From positions 248,001-312,000 of the forward strand of contig CBDETI010000024.1 of NCBI GenBank assembly GCA_965242775.1: a stretch of DNA of 64,000 nt. Reading direction: 5' to 3'. Origin of the DNA: JAWPMT01 sp965242775 (GTDB lineage: Bacteria > Bacteroidota > Bacteroidia > Cytophagales > Cyclobacteriaceae). The position numbers and the translations under genes were made by a program. The stretch's first letter is position 1. Each line of letters starts with the position of its first letter. Of this stretch, positions 9,796 through 18,031 are shown piece after piece. The notes beneath the pieces were generated by a model. It did not search any database. It was given only the letters and a program-made list of their open reading frames with translations, and was not told the origin of the DNA.

Positions 9796-10395
9796 ATGAG
9801 AAGTACAAGTATGGATGACAGTCAATTGCTGTCCGCTTATGTTAAGGGTAACGAGGAGGCCTTTGCAGAATTAGTTAATAGACACAAAGACAGGGTTTTC
9901 ACCACTATAATACTTATTGTCAAGGATCGCTATCTAGCAGAAGATTTAATGCAGGAAGTGTTTATCAAGGCGATCAAGACACTCAAATCAGGAAAATACA
10001 ACGAAGAAGGCAAGTTCTTGCCTTGGATTCTAAGAATCGCCCACAATTTGGCGATCGATCAGTTTAGAAAAGAGAAGAGATATCCGACCATCGTCATGGA
10101 GGATGGCAGTAGTGTCTTCAACAGTCTTGACTTTTCGGAAGAATCAATCGAAAACAGAAAAATCAAGGAGGATACGCATAACCTGGTAAAGAAATACATC
10201 CAGGAGTTGCCGGAGGCTCAGAAAGAAGTGCTTGTTATGCGGCACTACATGCAAATGAGCTTTCAGGAAATTGCAGACGTCACCGACGTAAGCATAAATA
10301 CTGCACTCGGCCGTATGCGCTATGCTCTGATCAACTTACGCAAAAAATTGGAGCAGAATAATATTGCCTATGACAAAAACCTTTACAGAAAATGA
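9796..10395 (+). CDS. ECF-type RNA polymerase sigma factor
   Basis: A group 4 (ECF) sigma-70 factor of about 199 residues. Region 2 is clear (AFAELVNRHKDRVF, then YLAEDLMQEVFIKA and WILRIAHNLAIDQFRK), and region 4 ends the protein (LPEAQKEVLVMRHY, IADVTDVSINTALGRMR). In-frame starts exist at GTG 9787, ATG 9796 and ATG 9811; I chose 9796 (MRSTSMDDSQLL) because it is an ATG and fits the usual N-terminus. No classical transmembrane anti-sigma gene follows; instead a 77-residue soluble protein overlaps its 3' end. Its regulon cannot be told from the window. Confidence 0.93.
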   Translation: MRSTSMDDSQLLSAYVKGNEEAFAELVNRHKDRVFTTIILIVKDRYLAEDLMQEVFIKAIKTLKSGKYNEEGKFLPWILRIAHNLAIDQFRKEKRYPTIVMEDGSSVFNSLDFSEESIENRKIKEDTHNLVKKYIQELPEAQKEVLVMRHYMQMSFQEIADVTDVSINTALGRMRYALINLRKKLEQNNIAYDKNLYRK

Positions 10396-10603
10396 CTTAG
10401 TAAGATTTCTCTACGAAGATCTCTCAAAAAAAGAAAAAGCAGAATTGGAGCAAGCGCTCCTGACCGACGATAGTTTGACAATGAAACTCCGGATGTTGGA
10501 AGAGACTAGCGGGTACCTCTCGAAAGTTTCCTTCAAAGCGCCCGAGAGGACAGTAGATCGCATTTTAGCATATTCTAAAAGTCTGGAAGCCGAGGGTATC
10601 TGA
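10370..10603 (+). CDS. Small acidic protein overlapping the sigma factor gene
   Basis: A 77-residue soluble protein starting at ATG 10370 (MTKTFTENDLVRFLYEDLS), which overlaps the last 26 bp of the sigma factor gene. It is helical and acidic, without cysteines, transmembrane segments or a DNA-binding motif. The overlap and shared orientation imply cotranscription and probably coupled translation. Proteins of this kind are common beside sigma factor genes in Bacteroidota and may play an anti-sigma or accessory role, but nothing in the sequence proves that. A TTG at 10364 would add two residues; the ATG is preferred. Confidence 0.75.
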   Translation: MTKTFTENDLVRFLYEDLSKKEKAELEQALLTDDSLTMKLRMLEETSGYLSKVSFKAPERTVDRILAYSKSLEAEGI

Positions 10604-10630
10604 TCCTTGATATGGCCTAATTTAGCGGCC

Positions 10631-11275
10631 ATGACAAAAGGCGAAAGATACCAGGCATTCGTTGGGCACTTTTCGGAGAATTTCCCTGAGGCTGAAACAG
10701 AGCTACATTACAGCAGCCCTTTTGAGCTGATAGTGGCGGTAGTGTTGAGTGCTCAGTGCACTGATAAACGCGTCAATATTGTCACAGAGAAGTTGTTCAA
10801 AGATTTCCCAACGCCTGAATCTCTGGCTAAAACAGATTTCGACACGCTTTTTCCGTATATCAGAAGTATCTCTTACCCTAACAACAAGACGAAGCATCTT
10901 ATTGGCTTGGGGCAAAAGCTTGTCGGCGAGTTTGGTTCGGAAGTACCGGCTACTATGGCGGAGTTGCAATCTTTGCCAGGGGTGGGAAGGAAAACAGCCA
11001 ATGTGATCTTATCGGTACTTTATAATCAACCCGCCATGGCCGTGGACACGCATGTATTCAGGGTGTCTAAGCGGATCGGGTTGGTGACTATGACCGCTAA
11101 AACACCGTTGGAGGTTGAAAAGCAATTAGTAAGGCACATCCCGGAAGTGTACATTTCACGGGCGCATCATTGGCTAATACTTCATGGTCGGTACACGTGT
11201 CTAGCTCGAAAACCTAAATGCGGCGAGTGTGGCATCACAAGTTTTTGTCGCTACTTTGAAAAGAACTTTGCCTAA
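10631..11275 (+). CDS. nth: Endonuclease III (DNA glycosylase/AP lyase)
   Basis: A base-excision repair enzyme that removes oxidised pyrimidines and cleaves the abasic site. From ATG 10631 it has 214 residues and aligns end to end with the family (MTKGERYQAF...SSPFELIVAVVLSAQCTD). The helix-hairpin-helix carries the catalytic lysine in LPGVGRKTANV, and the catalytic aspartate is in AVDTHVFRV. The C-terminal iron-sulfur ligands are present with the classic C-x6-C-x2-C-x5-C spacing (CLARKPKCGECGITSFC). A TTG 24 bp upstream is also in frame but adds an untypical leader. It follows the small sigma-linked gene closely on the same strand. Confidence 0.96.
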   Translation: MTKGERYQAFVGHFSENFPEAETELHYSSPFELIVAVVLSAQCTDKRVNIVTEKLFKDFPTPESLAKTDFDTLFPYIRSISYPNNKTKHLIGLGQKLVGEFGSEVPATMAELQSLPGVGRKTANVILSVLYNQPAMAVDTHVFRVSKRIGLVTMTAKTPLEVEKQLVRHIPEVYISRAHHWLILHGRYTCLARKPKCGECGITSFCRYFEKNFA

Positions 11276-11287
11276 AGCTTTGGGTCC

Positions 11288-12448
11288 GTGAAGATCCATA
11301 TCTATCATCTTCATTTTAGATTCCCTGAAGAGGGAGGAGCCATTCGGTCCTATCATTTGGCGAAGAAGCTGTTGTCCGAGGGACATAAAGTAGAGGTGAT
11401 CACAGCGCACAATGATCGGCGTGGACTGCACAATGTGGATTCAATACCAGTGCGATACCTTCCGATTAGATATTCCAATGACTTCAGTTTTTGGAAGCGG
11501 GTCATCAGTTTTCTCGCATTCACATGGCTCGCATGCTGGCGATCGATAAGCAAAAAAGCTGATTGCAACTACGTGATCTCTACACCCCTGACCAATGGAT
11601 TGATTGGGCTTTTCGGCAAATTGATAAGGCGCACCCCTTACATATTCGAGGTTGGAGACCTCTGGCCGGAGGTGCCCATGAGATTAGGGTATATTCGAAA
11701 TCCTCTACTCAAAAATATACTCTCACAATTAGAGATCCTTTGCTATAAAAAAGCCCAAGGGGTAGTTGGGTTATCAGCCGCTATAAGCAGGCACGTCGAA
11801 GGTGTGGTTCCTGGACAAAAAACCATCACCATACCCAATTTTGCTGATTGTGCCTATTTTACCCCTGTACGCCCACCAGCTCAATACAATCAGGACAAGC
11901 CCCTTATTTTGAGCTACACTGGCACTTTTGGAGAAGCCAACCATCTGGAATATTTGCTGCAGTTGGCAGCGTGCGCTCAAAAACGCCGGTTGCCAATCGA
12001 AATCAATATCATGGGCAGGGGCAAGTGCGAACAAATTCTGAAGAAGGATTGTAAAGACAAAAACTTGCAGAACGTGGTGTTTATTCCTTTTGCCAATTAC
12101 GAAAAAGTAAATGAGTTATTGAACAGGAGCCATGCCATCTACCTATCCTTCAAAGACGAACCGAGCCTGCATACGGGAAGCCCAAATAAATTTTTCGATG
12201 GACTTGCTGCCGGCAAAGTAGTTATTTCAAATTTTAAGGGGTGGATCGGCGATGAAATTGAAAAAAATGAGTGTGGGTTTTGCTACCCCCCCGATCAACC
12301 AGAAATTGCAATAGAAAATCTCAGCGAACTAATTGCTAAGCCATGGCTGGTCGAGACGTGGCAAAAAAATGCCAGGCACTTGGCCGAATCAACATACCAA
12401 AAGGAGCTATTACTTGACCTTTGGGTACGACAAGTATTTAGTCATTAA
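11288..12448 (+). CDS. Glycosyltransferase family 4 (WbuB-like)
   Basis: A 386-residue GT-B glycosyltransferase that would transfer a sugar from a nucleotide donor, probably at the cytoplasmic face during polysaccharide synthesis. The N-terminal domain shows the glycine-rich EEGGAIRSYHLAKKL acceptor loop and FEVGDLWPEVP, typical of the WbuB/FnlC group. The C-terminal domain carries SYTGTFGEANHLEYLL, and the donor-binding region reads SPNKFFDGLAAGKVVISN with Glu/Asp-poor ends. The start is a GTG at 11288, 12 bp after nth. It stands alone rather than in a polysaccharide cluster, so its substrate is unknown. Its end overlaps the end of gldB by 11 bp in convergent orientation. Confidence 0.88.
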   Translation: MKIHIYHLHFRFPEEGGAIRSYHLAKKLLSEGHKVEVITAHNDRRGLHNVDSIPVRYLPIRYSNDFSFWKRVISFLAFTWLACWRSISKKADCNYVISTPLTNGLIGLFGKLIRRTPYIFEVGDLWPEVPMRLGYIRNPLLKNILSQLEILCYKKAQGVVGLSAAISRHVEGVVPGQKTITIPNFADCAYFTPVRPPAQYNQDKPLILSYTGTFGEANHLEYLLQLAACAQKRRLPIEINIMGRGKCEQILKKDCKDKNLQNVVFIPFANYEKVNELLNRSHAIYLSFKDEPSLHTGSPNKFFDGLAAGKVVISNFKGWIGDEIEKNECGFCYPPDQPEIAIENLSELIAKPWLVETWQKNARHLAESTYQKELLLDLWVRQVFSH

Positions 12449-12475
12449 CTGGTTTAAACCCTGACTCACTAAATA
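12435..12475. repeat. Inverted repeat across convergent gene ends
   Basis: TATTTAGT (12435-12442) and ACTAAATA (12468-12475) form inverted 8-bp arms around the perfect palindrome GGTTTAAACC (12451-12460). The structure spans the overlapping stop codons of the glycosyltransferase and gldB. It lacks a T-run, so a terminator role is only possible. Confidence 0.35.
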
Positions 12476-13421
12476 TCCTGTGATGGTCGCGTTCCGCTAG
12501 CAATTCAGTTATGGTTCGGGGTTGCTGACTCATATACTCTTCCACAATTTGCCATCCTAACCAGGCACCGACACGACCGGGGCAACTATTGGAAATCTCG
12601 TAGATACTTGGACGCTCACCTAAATATTTTTGCTTAACGAATTCACTAGTTTCATACAGCAATTCTTTTTCTATAAAATGACGCCAGATAAGTTCAATAT
12701 TTTCCCTCAGTCCTGTCATCTCTTTTTCTGAGTAACCAGCAATAACAGAATCGGCCTTGCAAGGCAGCATTCGACTCACCACATAGCTGATCTTCCCATA
12801 ATCTATCATTTCCGAAAGAAGCGTATTGGCACTGCCCGTTGGAACTTGACCGCCCACAAGGAATTTGGCGATGATAGTTGGCAAATTCTCTTTGGTATAT
12901 CGACTTTGAATGTACTGTGGTACATTCATTGGCTTATAAGTCGCTTCCGGACCAATGAAAAAATCAATACCTATGACAAGTGTTTCATCACCGATGTATA
13001 AGTCATTGTAAAGACCACTAACGATCGTCTTAACCTGCGGAATTTTCGTCTCCGGAAAATAAGTTTTCATTGAACCGTACAACGTTTCTAGTTCTTCCCG
13101 GACCGGCGCAAAGTTTTCAAATGCCATCAGGGCTTCCGTACGAAGCGTGTCTATGTATGGATCTTTAATTAATCTCAAGATCCTTCTCGCCAGAATTCTA
13201 TCATCCGGATACTCCTGGTTATGCAAAAAGTGACGGGCCAGGTTTGGATGAGCTTTTAGTACATTGATAATTTCCTCCTCTGTCTGAGCGCGAAATAAGT
13301 CCGCCTCTACCCTGGTCACCTCCAAACTAATGGGGTTCACAGGCTGCGGAACCTCCCGGCATTCTCTTTCCGAACAACCAAGTACCAAGAGAAGAATGAA
13401 AACAAGACAAACTCTAGGCAT
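12438..13421 (-). CDS. gldB: Gliding motility lipoprotein GldB
   Basis: A 327-residue lipoprotein: signal peptide with lipobox LVLGC placing the lipidated cysteine at residue 16. The body matches GldB, a protein needed for gliding and type IX secretion in Bacteroidota, by its IGIDFFIG segment, MIDYGKISYVVSRMLP, IELIWRHFIEKELLY and the C-terminal PGRVGAWLGWQIVEEYM. GldB is thought to act in the periplasm, anchored in a membrane; its exact role is not settled. It is a single gene here, divergent from an outer-membrane barrel gene 50 bp away, and distant from gldE-gldD and gldJ in the same window. Confidence 0.92.
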   Translation of the reverse strand: MPRVCLVFILLLVLGCSERECREVPQPVNPISLEVTRVEADLFRAQTEEEIINVLKAHPNLARHFLHNQEYPDDRILARRILRLIKDPYIDTLRTEALMAFENFAPVREELETLYGSMKTYFPETKIPQVKTIVSGLYNDLYIGDETLVIGIDFFIGPEATYKPMNVPQYIQSRYTKENLPTIIAKFLVGGQVPTGSANTLLSEMIDYGKISYVVSRMLPCKADSVIAGYSEKEMTGLRENIELIWRHFIEKELLYETSEFVKQKYLGERPSIYEISNSCPGRVGAWLGWQIVEEYMSQQPRTITELLAERDHHRIFSESGFKPVND

Positions 13422-13471
13422 TACTCCTTAATTTTGACTCAAAGTTATAACCCCCCTGTCGTTCCCGGTCG

Positions 13472-14110
13472 ATGAAAAAACTCTTTATAGCGCTATTTTT
13501 TTCTGCACCCCTGCTCATAGTTGCTCAGCCGAAATTAGGTCTCAAATTTTCGCCACTACTTTCTACGAACAATGTGGAGACAATTTCAGATACACTAGAC
13601 ATTGTCAAGGGGGGGTCGGCTGCTAAATTCGGCATTGGCGTCATTGTGGATTACGCTTTTAGCGACACTTATACATTTAGTTCAGGCTTAATAGTCGTCC
13701 CCAAAAAAGTGTCTGTTAATATACAAGGTGAAAATGGGGGAACATTTCCTAATGCCTCGGAAGCATACAACCTCCAATATTTGCAGATCCCATTAACGCT
13801 GAAACTGTATACCAACGAAATAGCTCCTGATTTCAATATCTTCTTCCAGGTCGGCGGTGCCGTAGAGGTAAAAATGGACGAACGACCACTTGAAGAGGGA
13901 TATATCTTAATCGATAAATTCAATCCACTCGATATAATGGCTACTATCGGAGCAGGTGTTGAGTACCGGGTAGGTGTCAGCACGGTCCTTTTTGGTGGCT
14001 TCAGTTTTCAGCGAGGCCTCATAGATACAGTTAACGAGACCGATCCGAGAAATTTGGATTTGACAATAACCAATACGGTTTTCTCGATCGATCTCGGCAT
14101 TAAATTCTAG
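13472..14110 (+). CDS. PorT-family outer-membrane beta-barrel protein
   Basis: A 212-residue protein with a signal peptide (MKKLFIALFFSAPLLIVAQ) and a series of amphipathic strands ending in an aromatic C-terminal residue (SIDLGIKF), as expected of a small barrel inserted by the BAM machinery. The pattern LGLKFSPLLSTN, YLQIPLTLKLYT and TIGAGVEYRVG resembles the PorT/OMP_b-brl_2 porin family. Substrate or role is not evident. A candidate -7 element TAATTTTG lies at 13429-13436, in the short gap shared with divergent gldB. Its TAG overlaps the stop of convergent rng within a 4-bp CTAG. Confidence 0.8.
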   Translation: MKKLFIALFFSAPLLIVAQPKLGLKFSPLLSTNNVETISDTLDIVKGGSAAKFGIGVIVDYAFSDTYTFSSGLIVVPKKVSVNIQGENGGTFPNASEAYNLQYLQIPLTLKLYTNEIAPDFNIFFQVGGAVEVKMDERPLEEGYILIDKFNPLDIMATIGAGVEYRVGVSTVLFGGFSFQRGLIDTVNETDPRNLDLTITNTVFSIDLGIKF

Positions 14111-15657
14111 ACCTGTATCAGCTCGCCATTGCCATTGAGGAAGTTATACTCCGTAATGGCCAATGATGAATCCTCCACCAGGTTGACCCATTTGTAGTGC
14201 TTGAAGAACCACTTTACTCTTTTGGAGAAAATTCCTTTCGAAAAATAGGCGTACAGATAAGGATGCATCGAGACGGTCAATTTCTTTTCATTTTGCTTCG
14301 AAAGAAAATAATTGATTGTGGTCTCGATCTGATCTGCTACTATGATTGAGGCTGCTATTTTACCGGTCCCAGCACATGTCGGACATACCTCCCGTGTAAC
14401 AATATTCAATTCCGGCCTTACCCGCTGACGGGTAATTTGCATCAATCCAAATTTTGAAAGTGGCAGGATCGTGTGTTTGGAACGGTCCGAGGCCATTTCC
14501 TCCTTGAACTTCTGGAAAACTTTCTTCTTATTTTCCGACCGTCGCATGTCGATGAAGTCCACGACAATGATGCCGCCCATATCACGAAGACGAAGCTGCC
14601 TGGCAATTTCTTTAGCAGCCTCAAGGTTTACTGTCAGCGCCGTTGCCTCTTGATCGTCCTCCCTATTGGACTTGTTGCCACTATTGACATCAATAACATG
14701 GAGTGCTTCCGTGTGCTCTATGATGAGATATCCGCCATTGGCAATGCTGACCGATTGCCCAAAAGACATTTTTAGTTGCTTCTCTACACTGTAGGCCTCA
14801 AATATTTTGACCTTGGAGTTATAGAGTCTGAGCAGCTTTTCCTTGTCCGGAGCAATGGTTTTGATGTAATCTTTGATCTCCTGGTGAAGCTCTTTGTCAT
14901 CCACCACAATACTGTCGAAAGACTCATTCAACACATCCCGGAGAATGGAGTTGGCACGACTTACCTCGCCGATCACCTTGTCTCTTACTCGGGCTTGCTT
15001 GAGGTTTTTGACACCCTCCTTCCAGATGTTTACCAGATTGGACAAGTCTGCGTCCAATTCTTTTACATCTTTTCCTTGTGCTACGGTCCTGATAATCACC
15101 CCGAAATTTTCGGGTTTGATAGAATTGATCAGACGTGCCAGTCGTTTCCTTTCCGCCGAATCAGTGATTTTTTTGGAGACACTGACGGCCTTTGAGAAAG
15201 GTACAAGTACGATGTACCTCCCCGCAATAGACAACTCACATGATAATCGGGGCCCCTTCGTGGAAATGGGTTCTTTTACTACCTGAACCAGAATCTTCTG
15301 ATTTCTGGTAAGAACTTGTCCGATCTTACCAAACTTGTTGATATCTGGTTCGTGATTGAACCCGGTCAATTTGGCGCTTGCATTTTTTTTGTTCAATACA
15401 AGCTTGGTGAACTTGTTCAGAGACTGGATCTGCGGGCCTAAATCCAAATAGTGGAGAAAGGCATCTTTTTCGAATCCTATGTCAATAAACGCGGCATTGA
15501 GGCCTTGAACAACCTTTTTGACGCTACCAAGATAAATGTCACCAACATTAAACTGATTGCTGTTTTCTTCCTGGTGGAATTCAACCAGCCTTTTATTCTT
15601 AAGAAGGGCGATCCGACATCCATTTTGAGTTGAGCTTATTATTAGTTCATTGCTCAC
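14107..15657 (-). CDS. rng: Ribonuclease G (RNase E/G family)
   Basis: A 516-residue endoribonuclease that processes 16S rRNA and begins mRNA decay. It starts with the MSNELIISS segment and an S1-type RNA-binding domain (VGDIYLGSVKKVVQGLNAAFIDIG, residues about 38-61). The catalytic DNase I-like core includes HVIDVNSG and IIVVDFIDMR, with the metal-binding aspartates, and the zinc-link CPTCAGTGK follows near residue 430. The length matches RNase G rather than the longer RNase E, so no degradosome scaffold is present. It is followed upstream on the same strand by the tiny mS38-like ribosomal protein gene 20 bp away, which makes joint transcription likely. Confidence 0.95.
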   Translation of the reverse strand: MSNELIISSTQNGCRIALLKNKRLVEFHQEENSNQFNVGDIYLGSVKKVVQGLNAAFIDIGFEKDAFLHYLDLGPQIQSLNKFTKLVLNKKNASAKLTGFNHEPDINKFGKIGQVLTRNQKILVQVVKEPISTKGPRLSCELSIAGRYIVLVPFSKAVSVSKKITDSAERKRLARLINSIKPENFGVIIRTVAQGKDVKELDADLSNLVNIWKEGVKNLKQARVRDKVIGEVSRANSILRDVLNESFDSIVVDDKELHQEIKDYIKTIAPDKEKLLRLYNSKVKIFEAYSVEKQLKMSFGQSVSIANGGYLIIEHTEALHVIDVNSGNKSNREDDQEATALTVNLEAAKEIARQLRLRDMGGIIVVDFIDMRRSENKKKVFQKFKEEMASDRSKHTILPLSKFGLMQITRQRVRPELNIVTREVCPTCAGTGKIAASIIVADQIETTINYFLSKQNEKKLTVSMHPYLYAYFSKGIFSKRVKWFFKHYKWVNLVEDSSLAITEYNFLNGNGELIQV

Positions 15658-15677
15658 TCTGAAGTCGGATTATGTGA

Positions 15678-15767
15678 TTACTTCTTCTTGTGTCTGTTTT
15701 TTCTAAGTCTTTTCTTCCTCTTATGTGTAGAGATCTTATGTCTTTTCCTTTTTTTACCGCAAGGCAT
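15678..15767 (-). CDS. 29-residue mS38/AURKAIP1-COX24-like ribosomal protein
   Basis: A very short gene beginning at ATG 15767 (MPCGKKRKRHK...) and ending RKNRHKKK at a TAA (15678-15680). More than half of the residues are Lys, Arg or His. The sequence fits the AURKAIP1/COX24 domain family, whose mitochondrial member is the small-subunit protein mS38 and whose mycobacterial counterpart is bS22; Bacteroidota carry near-identical 29-residue versions. It probably binds the decoding region of 16S rRNA. It lies 20 bp upstream of rng on the same strand, linking a ribosomal protein to an rRNA-processing enzyme. Its size puts it below the usual gene-finding cutoff. Confidence 0.88.
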   Translation of the reverse strand: MPCGKKRKRHKISTHKRKKRLRKNRHKKK

Positions 15768-15800
15768 AATTTCTAAAATTTTGTGTTAAACAACTATGTT

Positions 15801-16580
15801 TTAGTTTCTTGATAAATATTCTTGAGCCGATTGGCGAATGGCCGGATCGGCATCAGATGCTTCCACTATTTCTTTGAACAGACTATCAGCTTGCGTCACT
15901 TCTCCCGACTCTACCAACGCCACGCCCAGGTAAAGTTTTGTTTCGAAATCGGTACTGTCGAGCTCCAGCAAAACATTGAACCGTTGCACAGCTCGTGCGA
16001 ATTGACCCGATCTAATCGCCAACAACCCGAGGTTGATCAATGCTTCACGGTTCGTTGCATCTTCAGCAACAATTTCCCGAAGTAGATTAATTCCCACCAT
16101 AGGGTTTTCGGTGGTGACCAAGGTCATCGCCAATTTATTCTTCAAAGCCAAATCTCCTGGAGCCCGGCTCAAGGCTTCTTCAATTATCGGCCTCAAGTTT
16201 GCCGCTTTCTTAGAAGCATCTTCCCGATCCAGGGATCTTTCAAAAACCGAGTACATGATCTCGATCGCTTTTCGTCTGCCTGTCAAAGAGCTATCCTCCC
16301 GCAAAATCACCTCCGCCAATACCTGAGCACTGTCTAATACCCCGTACTTCAGAAAGTAACCCGCCAAAGAGTCCGCAAAGTTACTGTTTTTTTCTTTATT
16401 CGGCTGAGTGAGGAGCACCCGCAAACTTGACATAATATCAGCATCTTCTTCTGAGATGGTGAAGTCATGTGTAGCCAGGTCAACTTGTGACTCATTCTCT
16501 ACAACAACTCTTGGTAAGTGGTAGATAGCTAAGACCAATAGAATGCCCCCAAAAGTTACCAGGAGCTGTGGCCTACCCAT
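15801..16580 (-). CDS. Membrane-anchored tetratricopeptide repeat protein
   Basis: About 259 residues from ATG 16580 (a TTG at 16586, overlapping the HU stop, would add two). A single N-terminal hydrophobic segment (LLVTFGGILLVLAIYHL) acts as an anchor; the rest is helical and extracytoplasmic by inference. At least three TPR units are visible in the C-terminal half, such as EALINLGLLAIRSGQFARAV and TKLYLGVALVESGEVTQAD. TPRs bind partner proteins; the partner here is unknown. The gene directly follows the HU gene and precedes the small ribosomal protein gene, all on the minus strand. Confidence 0.85.
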   Translation of the reverse strand: MGRPQLLVTFGGILLVLAIYHLPRVVVENESQVDLATHDFTISEEDADIMSSLRVLLTQPNKEKNSNFADSLAGYFLKYGVLDSAQVLAEVILREDSSLTGRRKAIEIMYSVFERSLDREDASKKAANLRPIIEEALSRAPGDLALKNKLAMTLVTTENPMVGINLLREIVAEDATNREALINLGLLAIRSGQFARAVQRFNVLLELDSTDFETKLYLGVALVESGEVTQADSLFKEIVEASDADPAIRQSAQEYLSRN

Positions 16581-16582
16581 TG

Positions 16583-16885
16583 TCAATAACTTTTAGGTGT
16601 GAGCTTGGTGCTGGTCTTGATTTTTTCGATAAAGATCTTGGAGGGCTTAAAACTTGGCACGTAATGTTCTTCTATGACCATGGCCGTATTTTTGGAAATA
16701 TTCCGAGCAATCTTTTTTGCCCGTTTCTTATTGATGAAACTCCCAAAACCTCTGACGTAAATGTTATCCCCTTCAGCCATGGAATTCTTAATTACTGAAA
16801 AAAATGCCTCTACTGTCACTTGCACATCCGCCTTGTCGATACCCGTTTTTTCGGCGATTTCCGTGATTACATCCGCTTTAGTCAC
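16583..16885 (-). CDS. HU/IHF-family DNA-binding protein
   Basis: A 100-residue histone-like protein that bends and compacts DNA as a dimer. The N-terminal helices (MTKADVITEIAEKTGIDKADV) are typical, followed by the beta-ribbon saddle (IYVRGFGSFINKKRAKKIARN) and the arm with its conserved Asn (RNISKNTAMVIEEHYVPSFKPSK). The signature GFGSF is intact. The C-terminal tail is slightly longer than E. coli HU. It is divergent from mutY, whose ATG is about 90 bp away, and probably heads the HU-TPR-mS38-like-rng operon. Confidence 0.93.
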   Translation of the reverse strand: MTKADVITEIAEKTGIDKADVQVTVEAFFSVIKNSMAEGDNIYVRGFGSFINKKRAKKIARNISKNTAMVIEEHYVPSFKPSKIFIEKIKTSTKLTPKSY

Positions 16886-16975
16886 TACGTTTCTATTTTC
16901 CGTTTCAAAATTTGCGAGCCAAAATTACTTTTGAGCCTTCGAAATAAAAAGCCAACATCAAAATTTGAGCAACTT

Positions 16976-18019
16976 ATGAGCGTCCAGCCCCATAACTTCT
17001 CGGAAGTTCTAATTGACTGGTACTCAAAAGAAAAGCGTGATTTGCCATGGAGAAGGTCCAACGACCCGTACCGCATTTGGCTTTCTGAAATCATTTTGCA
17101 ACAAACAAGGGTAAACCAGGGGCTTCCGTATTATGAAGCTTTCACAGAACATTTTCCGACAGTGCAGGAGTTGGCCAGGGCATCAGAGGAATTGGTGCTA
17201 AGAACTTGGCAAGGCCTGGGGTACTACAGTAGGGCCCGAAACCTGCACAAAACTGCAAAGATTGTGGCCGAAGAACTCGGAGGTCAATTTCCGAAAACCT
17301 ACAGGCAGTTGCTAGATCTCCCGGGTGTAGGACCCTACACTGCCGCAGCTATCGCGTCGATTGCGTTCGCAGAGCCTGTTCCCGCAATTGATGGCAACGT
17401 TTATCGTGTCATTTCACGAGTTTATGAGGCAAAGAGTGATATTGCCGCCAACAACAGTCGAAAAATCTTCGCCGCAATACTTGATCCATTAATTGATCGG
17501 CAAAGACCGGGAGATTTCAACCAGGCGCTCATGGAACTGGGAGCGCGTATTTGTTCTCCATTAAAGCCCAATTGCCCGCTTTGCCCTATAAGTAGTCACT
17601 GTGCGGCATTGTCGAATGGATCGCAGGCTCATTTCCCGGTGAAAACCAAACAGGTGAAAGTTCGGACCAGGCACTTTCATTACGTTGTTTTTGAGTATGA
17701 TGGTTTTCTTGCTATGAAGAGGCGGTCAGGAAAAGATATTTGGGAAGGCCTGTTCGAGTTTCACCTTATCGAGCAGGAGCAGCCGGACGTGACTGCAACT
17801 TTTGAAGGCTTCAGTGTGAAGCAGGAGTCAACCTCCGAAGTATTCAAACACATTTTGACTCACCAGCGCATTATGGCCACATTTCACCGCGTTAGTTTCA
17901 ACACCAAAAAAGATTTTGAACGGGCTATAATAAAGCATGGCCTGGAGCCTTTCACTGAGCAGCAAATTGTAAATTTGCCAAAACCGAAACTGGTCGTCAA
18001 TTATCTTAACTCTTTTTAG
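16976..18019 (+). CDS. mutY: A/G-specific adenine glycosylase
   Basis: MutY removes adenine mispaired with 8-oxoguanine. From ATG 16976 the protein has 347 residues: DLPWRRSNDPYRIWLSEIILQQT matches the catalytic N-terminus with the catalytic Glu, LPGVGPYTAAAI is the helix-hairpin-helix, AIDGNVYRV carries the catalytic Asp, and the iron-sulfur ligands are in CSPLKPNCPLCPISSHC. The C-terminal third is the NUDIX-like 8-oxoG-recognition domain. An upstream extension of the frame to 16820 crosses the HU promoter area and is rejected. It starts the mutY-ssb-gldE-gldD-recG run; mutY-ssb-gldE-gldD order is also known from other gliding Bacteroidota. Confidence 0.96.
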   Translation: MSVQPHNFSEVLIDWYSKEKRDLPWRRSNDPYRIWLSEIILQQTRVNQGLPYYEAFTEHFPTVQELARASEELVLRTWQGLGYYSRARNLHKTAKIVAEELGGQFPKTYRQLLDLPGVGPYTAAAIASIAFAEPVPAIDGNVYRVISRVYEAKSDIAANNSRKIFAAILDPLIDRQRPGDFNQALMELGARICSPLKPNCPLCPISSHCAALSNGSQAHFPVKTKQVKVRTRHFHYVVFEYDGFLAMKRRSGKDIWEGLFEFHLIEQEQPDVTATFEGFSVKQESTSEVFKHILTHQRIMATFHRVSFNTKKDFERAIIKHGLEPFTEQQIVNLPKPKLVVNYLNSF

Positions 18020-18031
18020 TACATTTAGAAT

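Noticed and set aside
14776..15195. 139-residue plus-strand reading frame inside rng
   Set aside because: It is antisense to the conserved RNase G core and has no promoter or domain signal.
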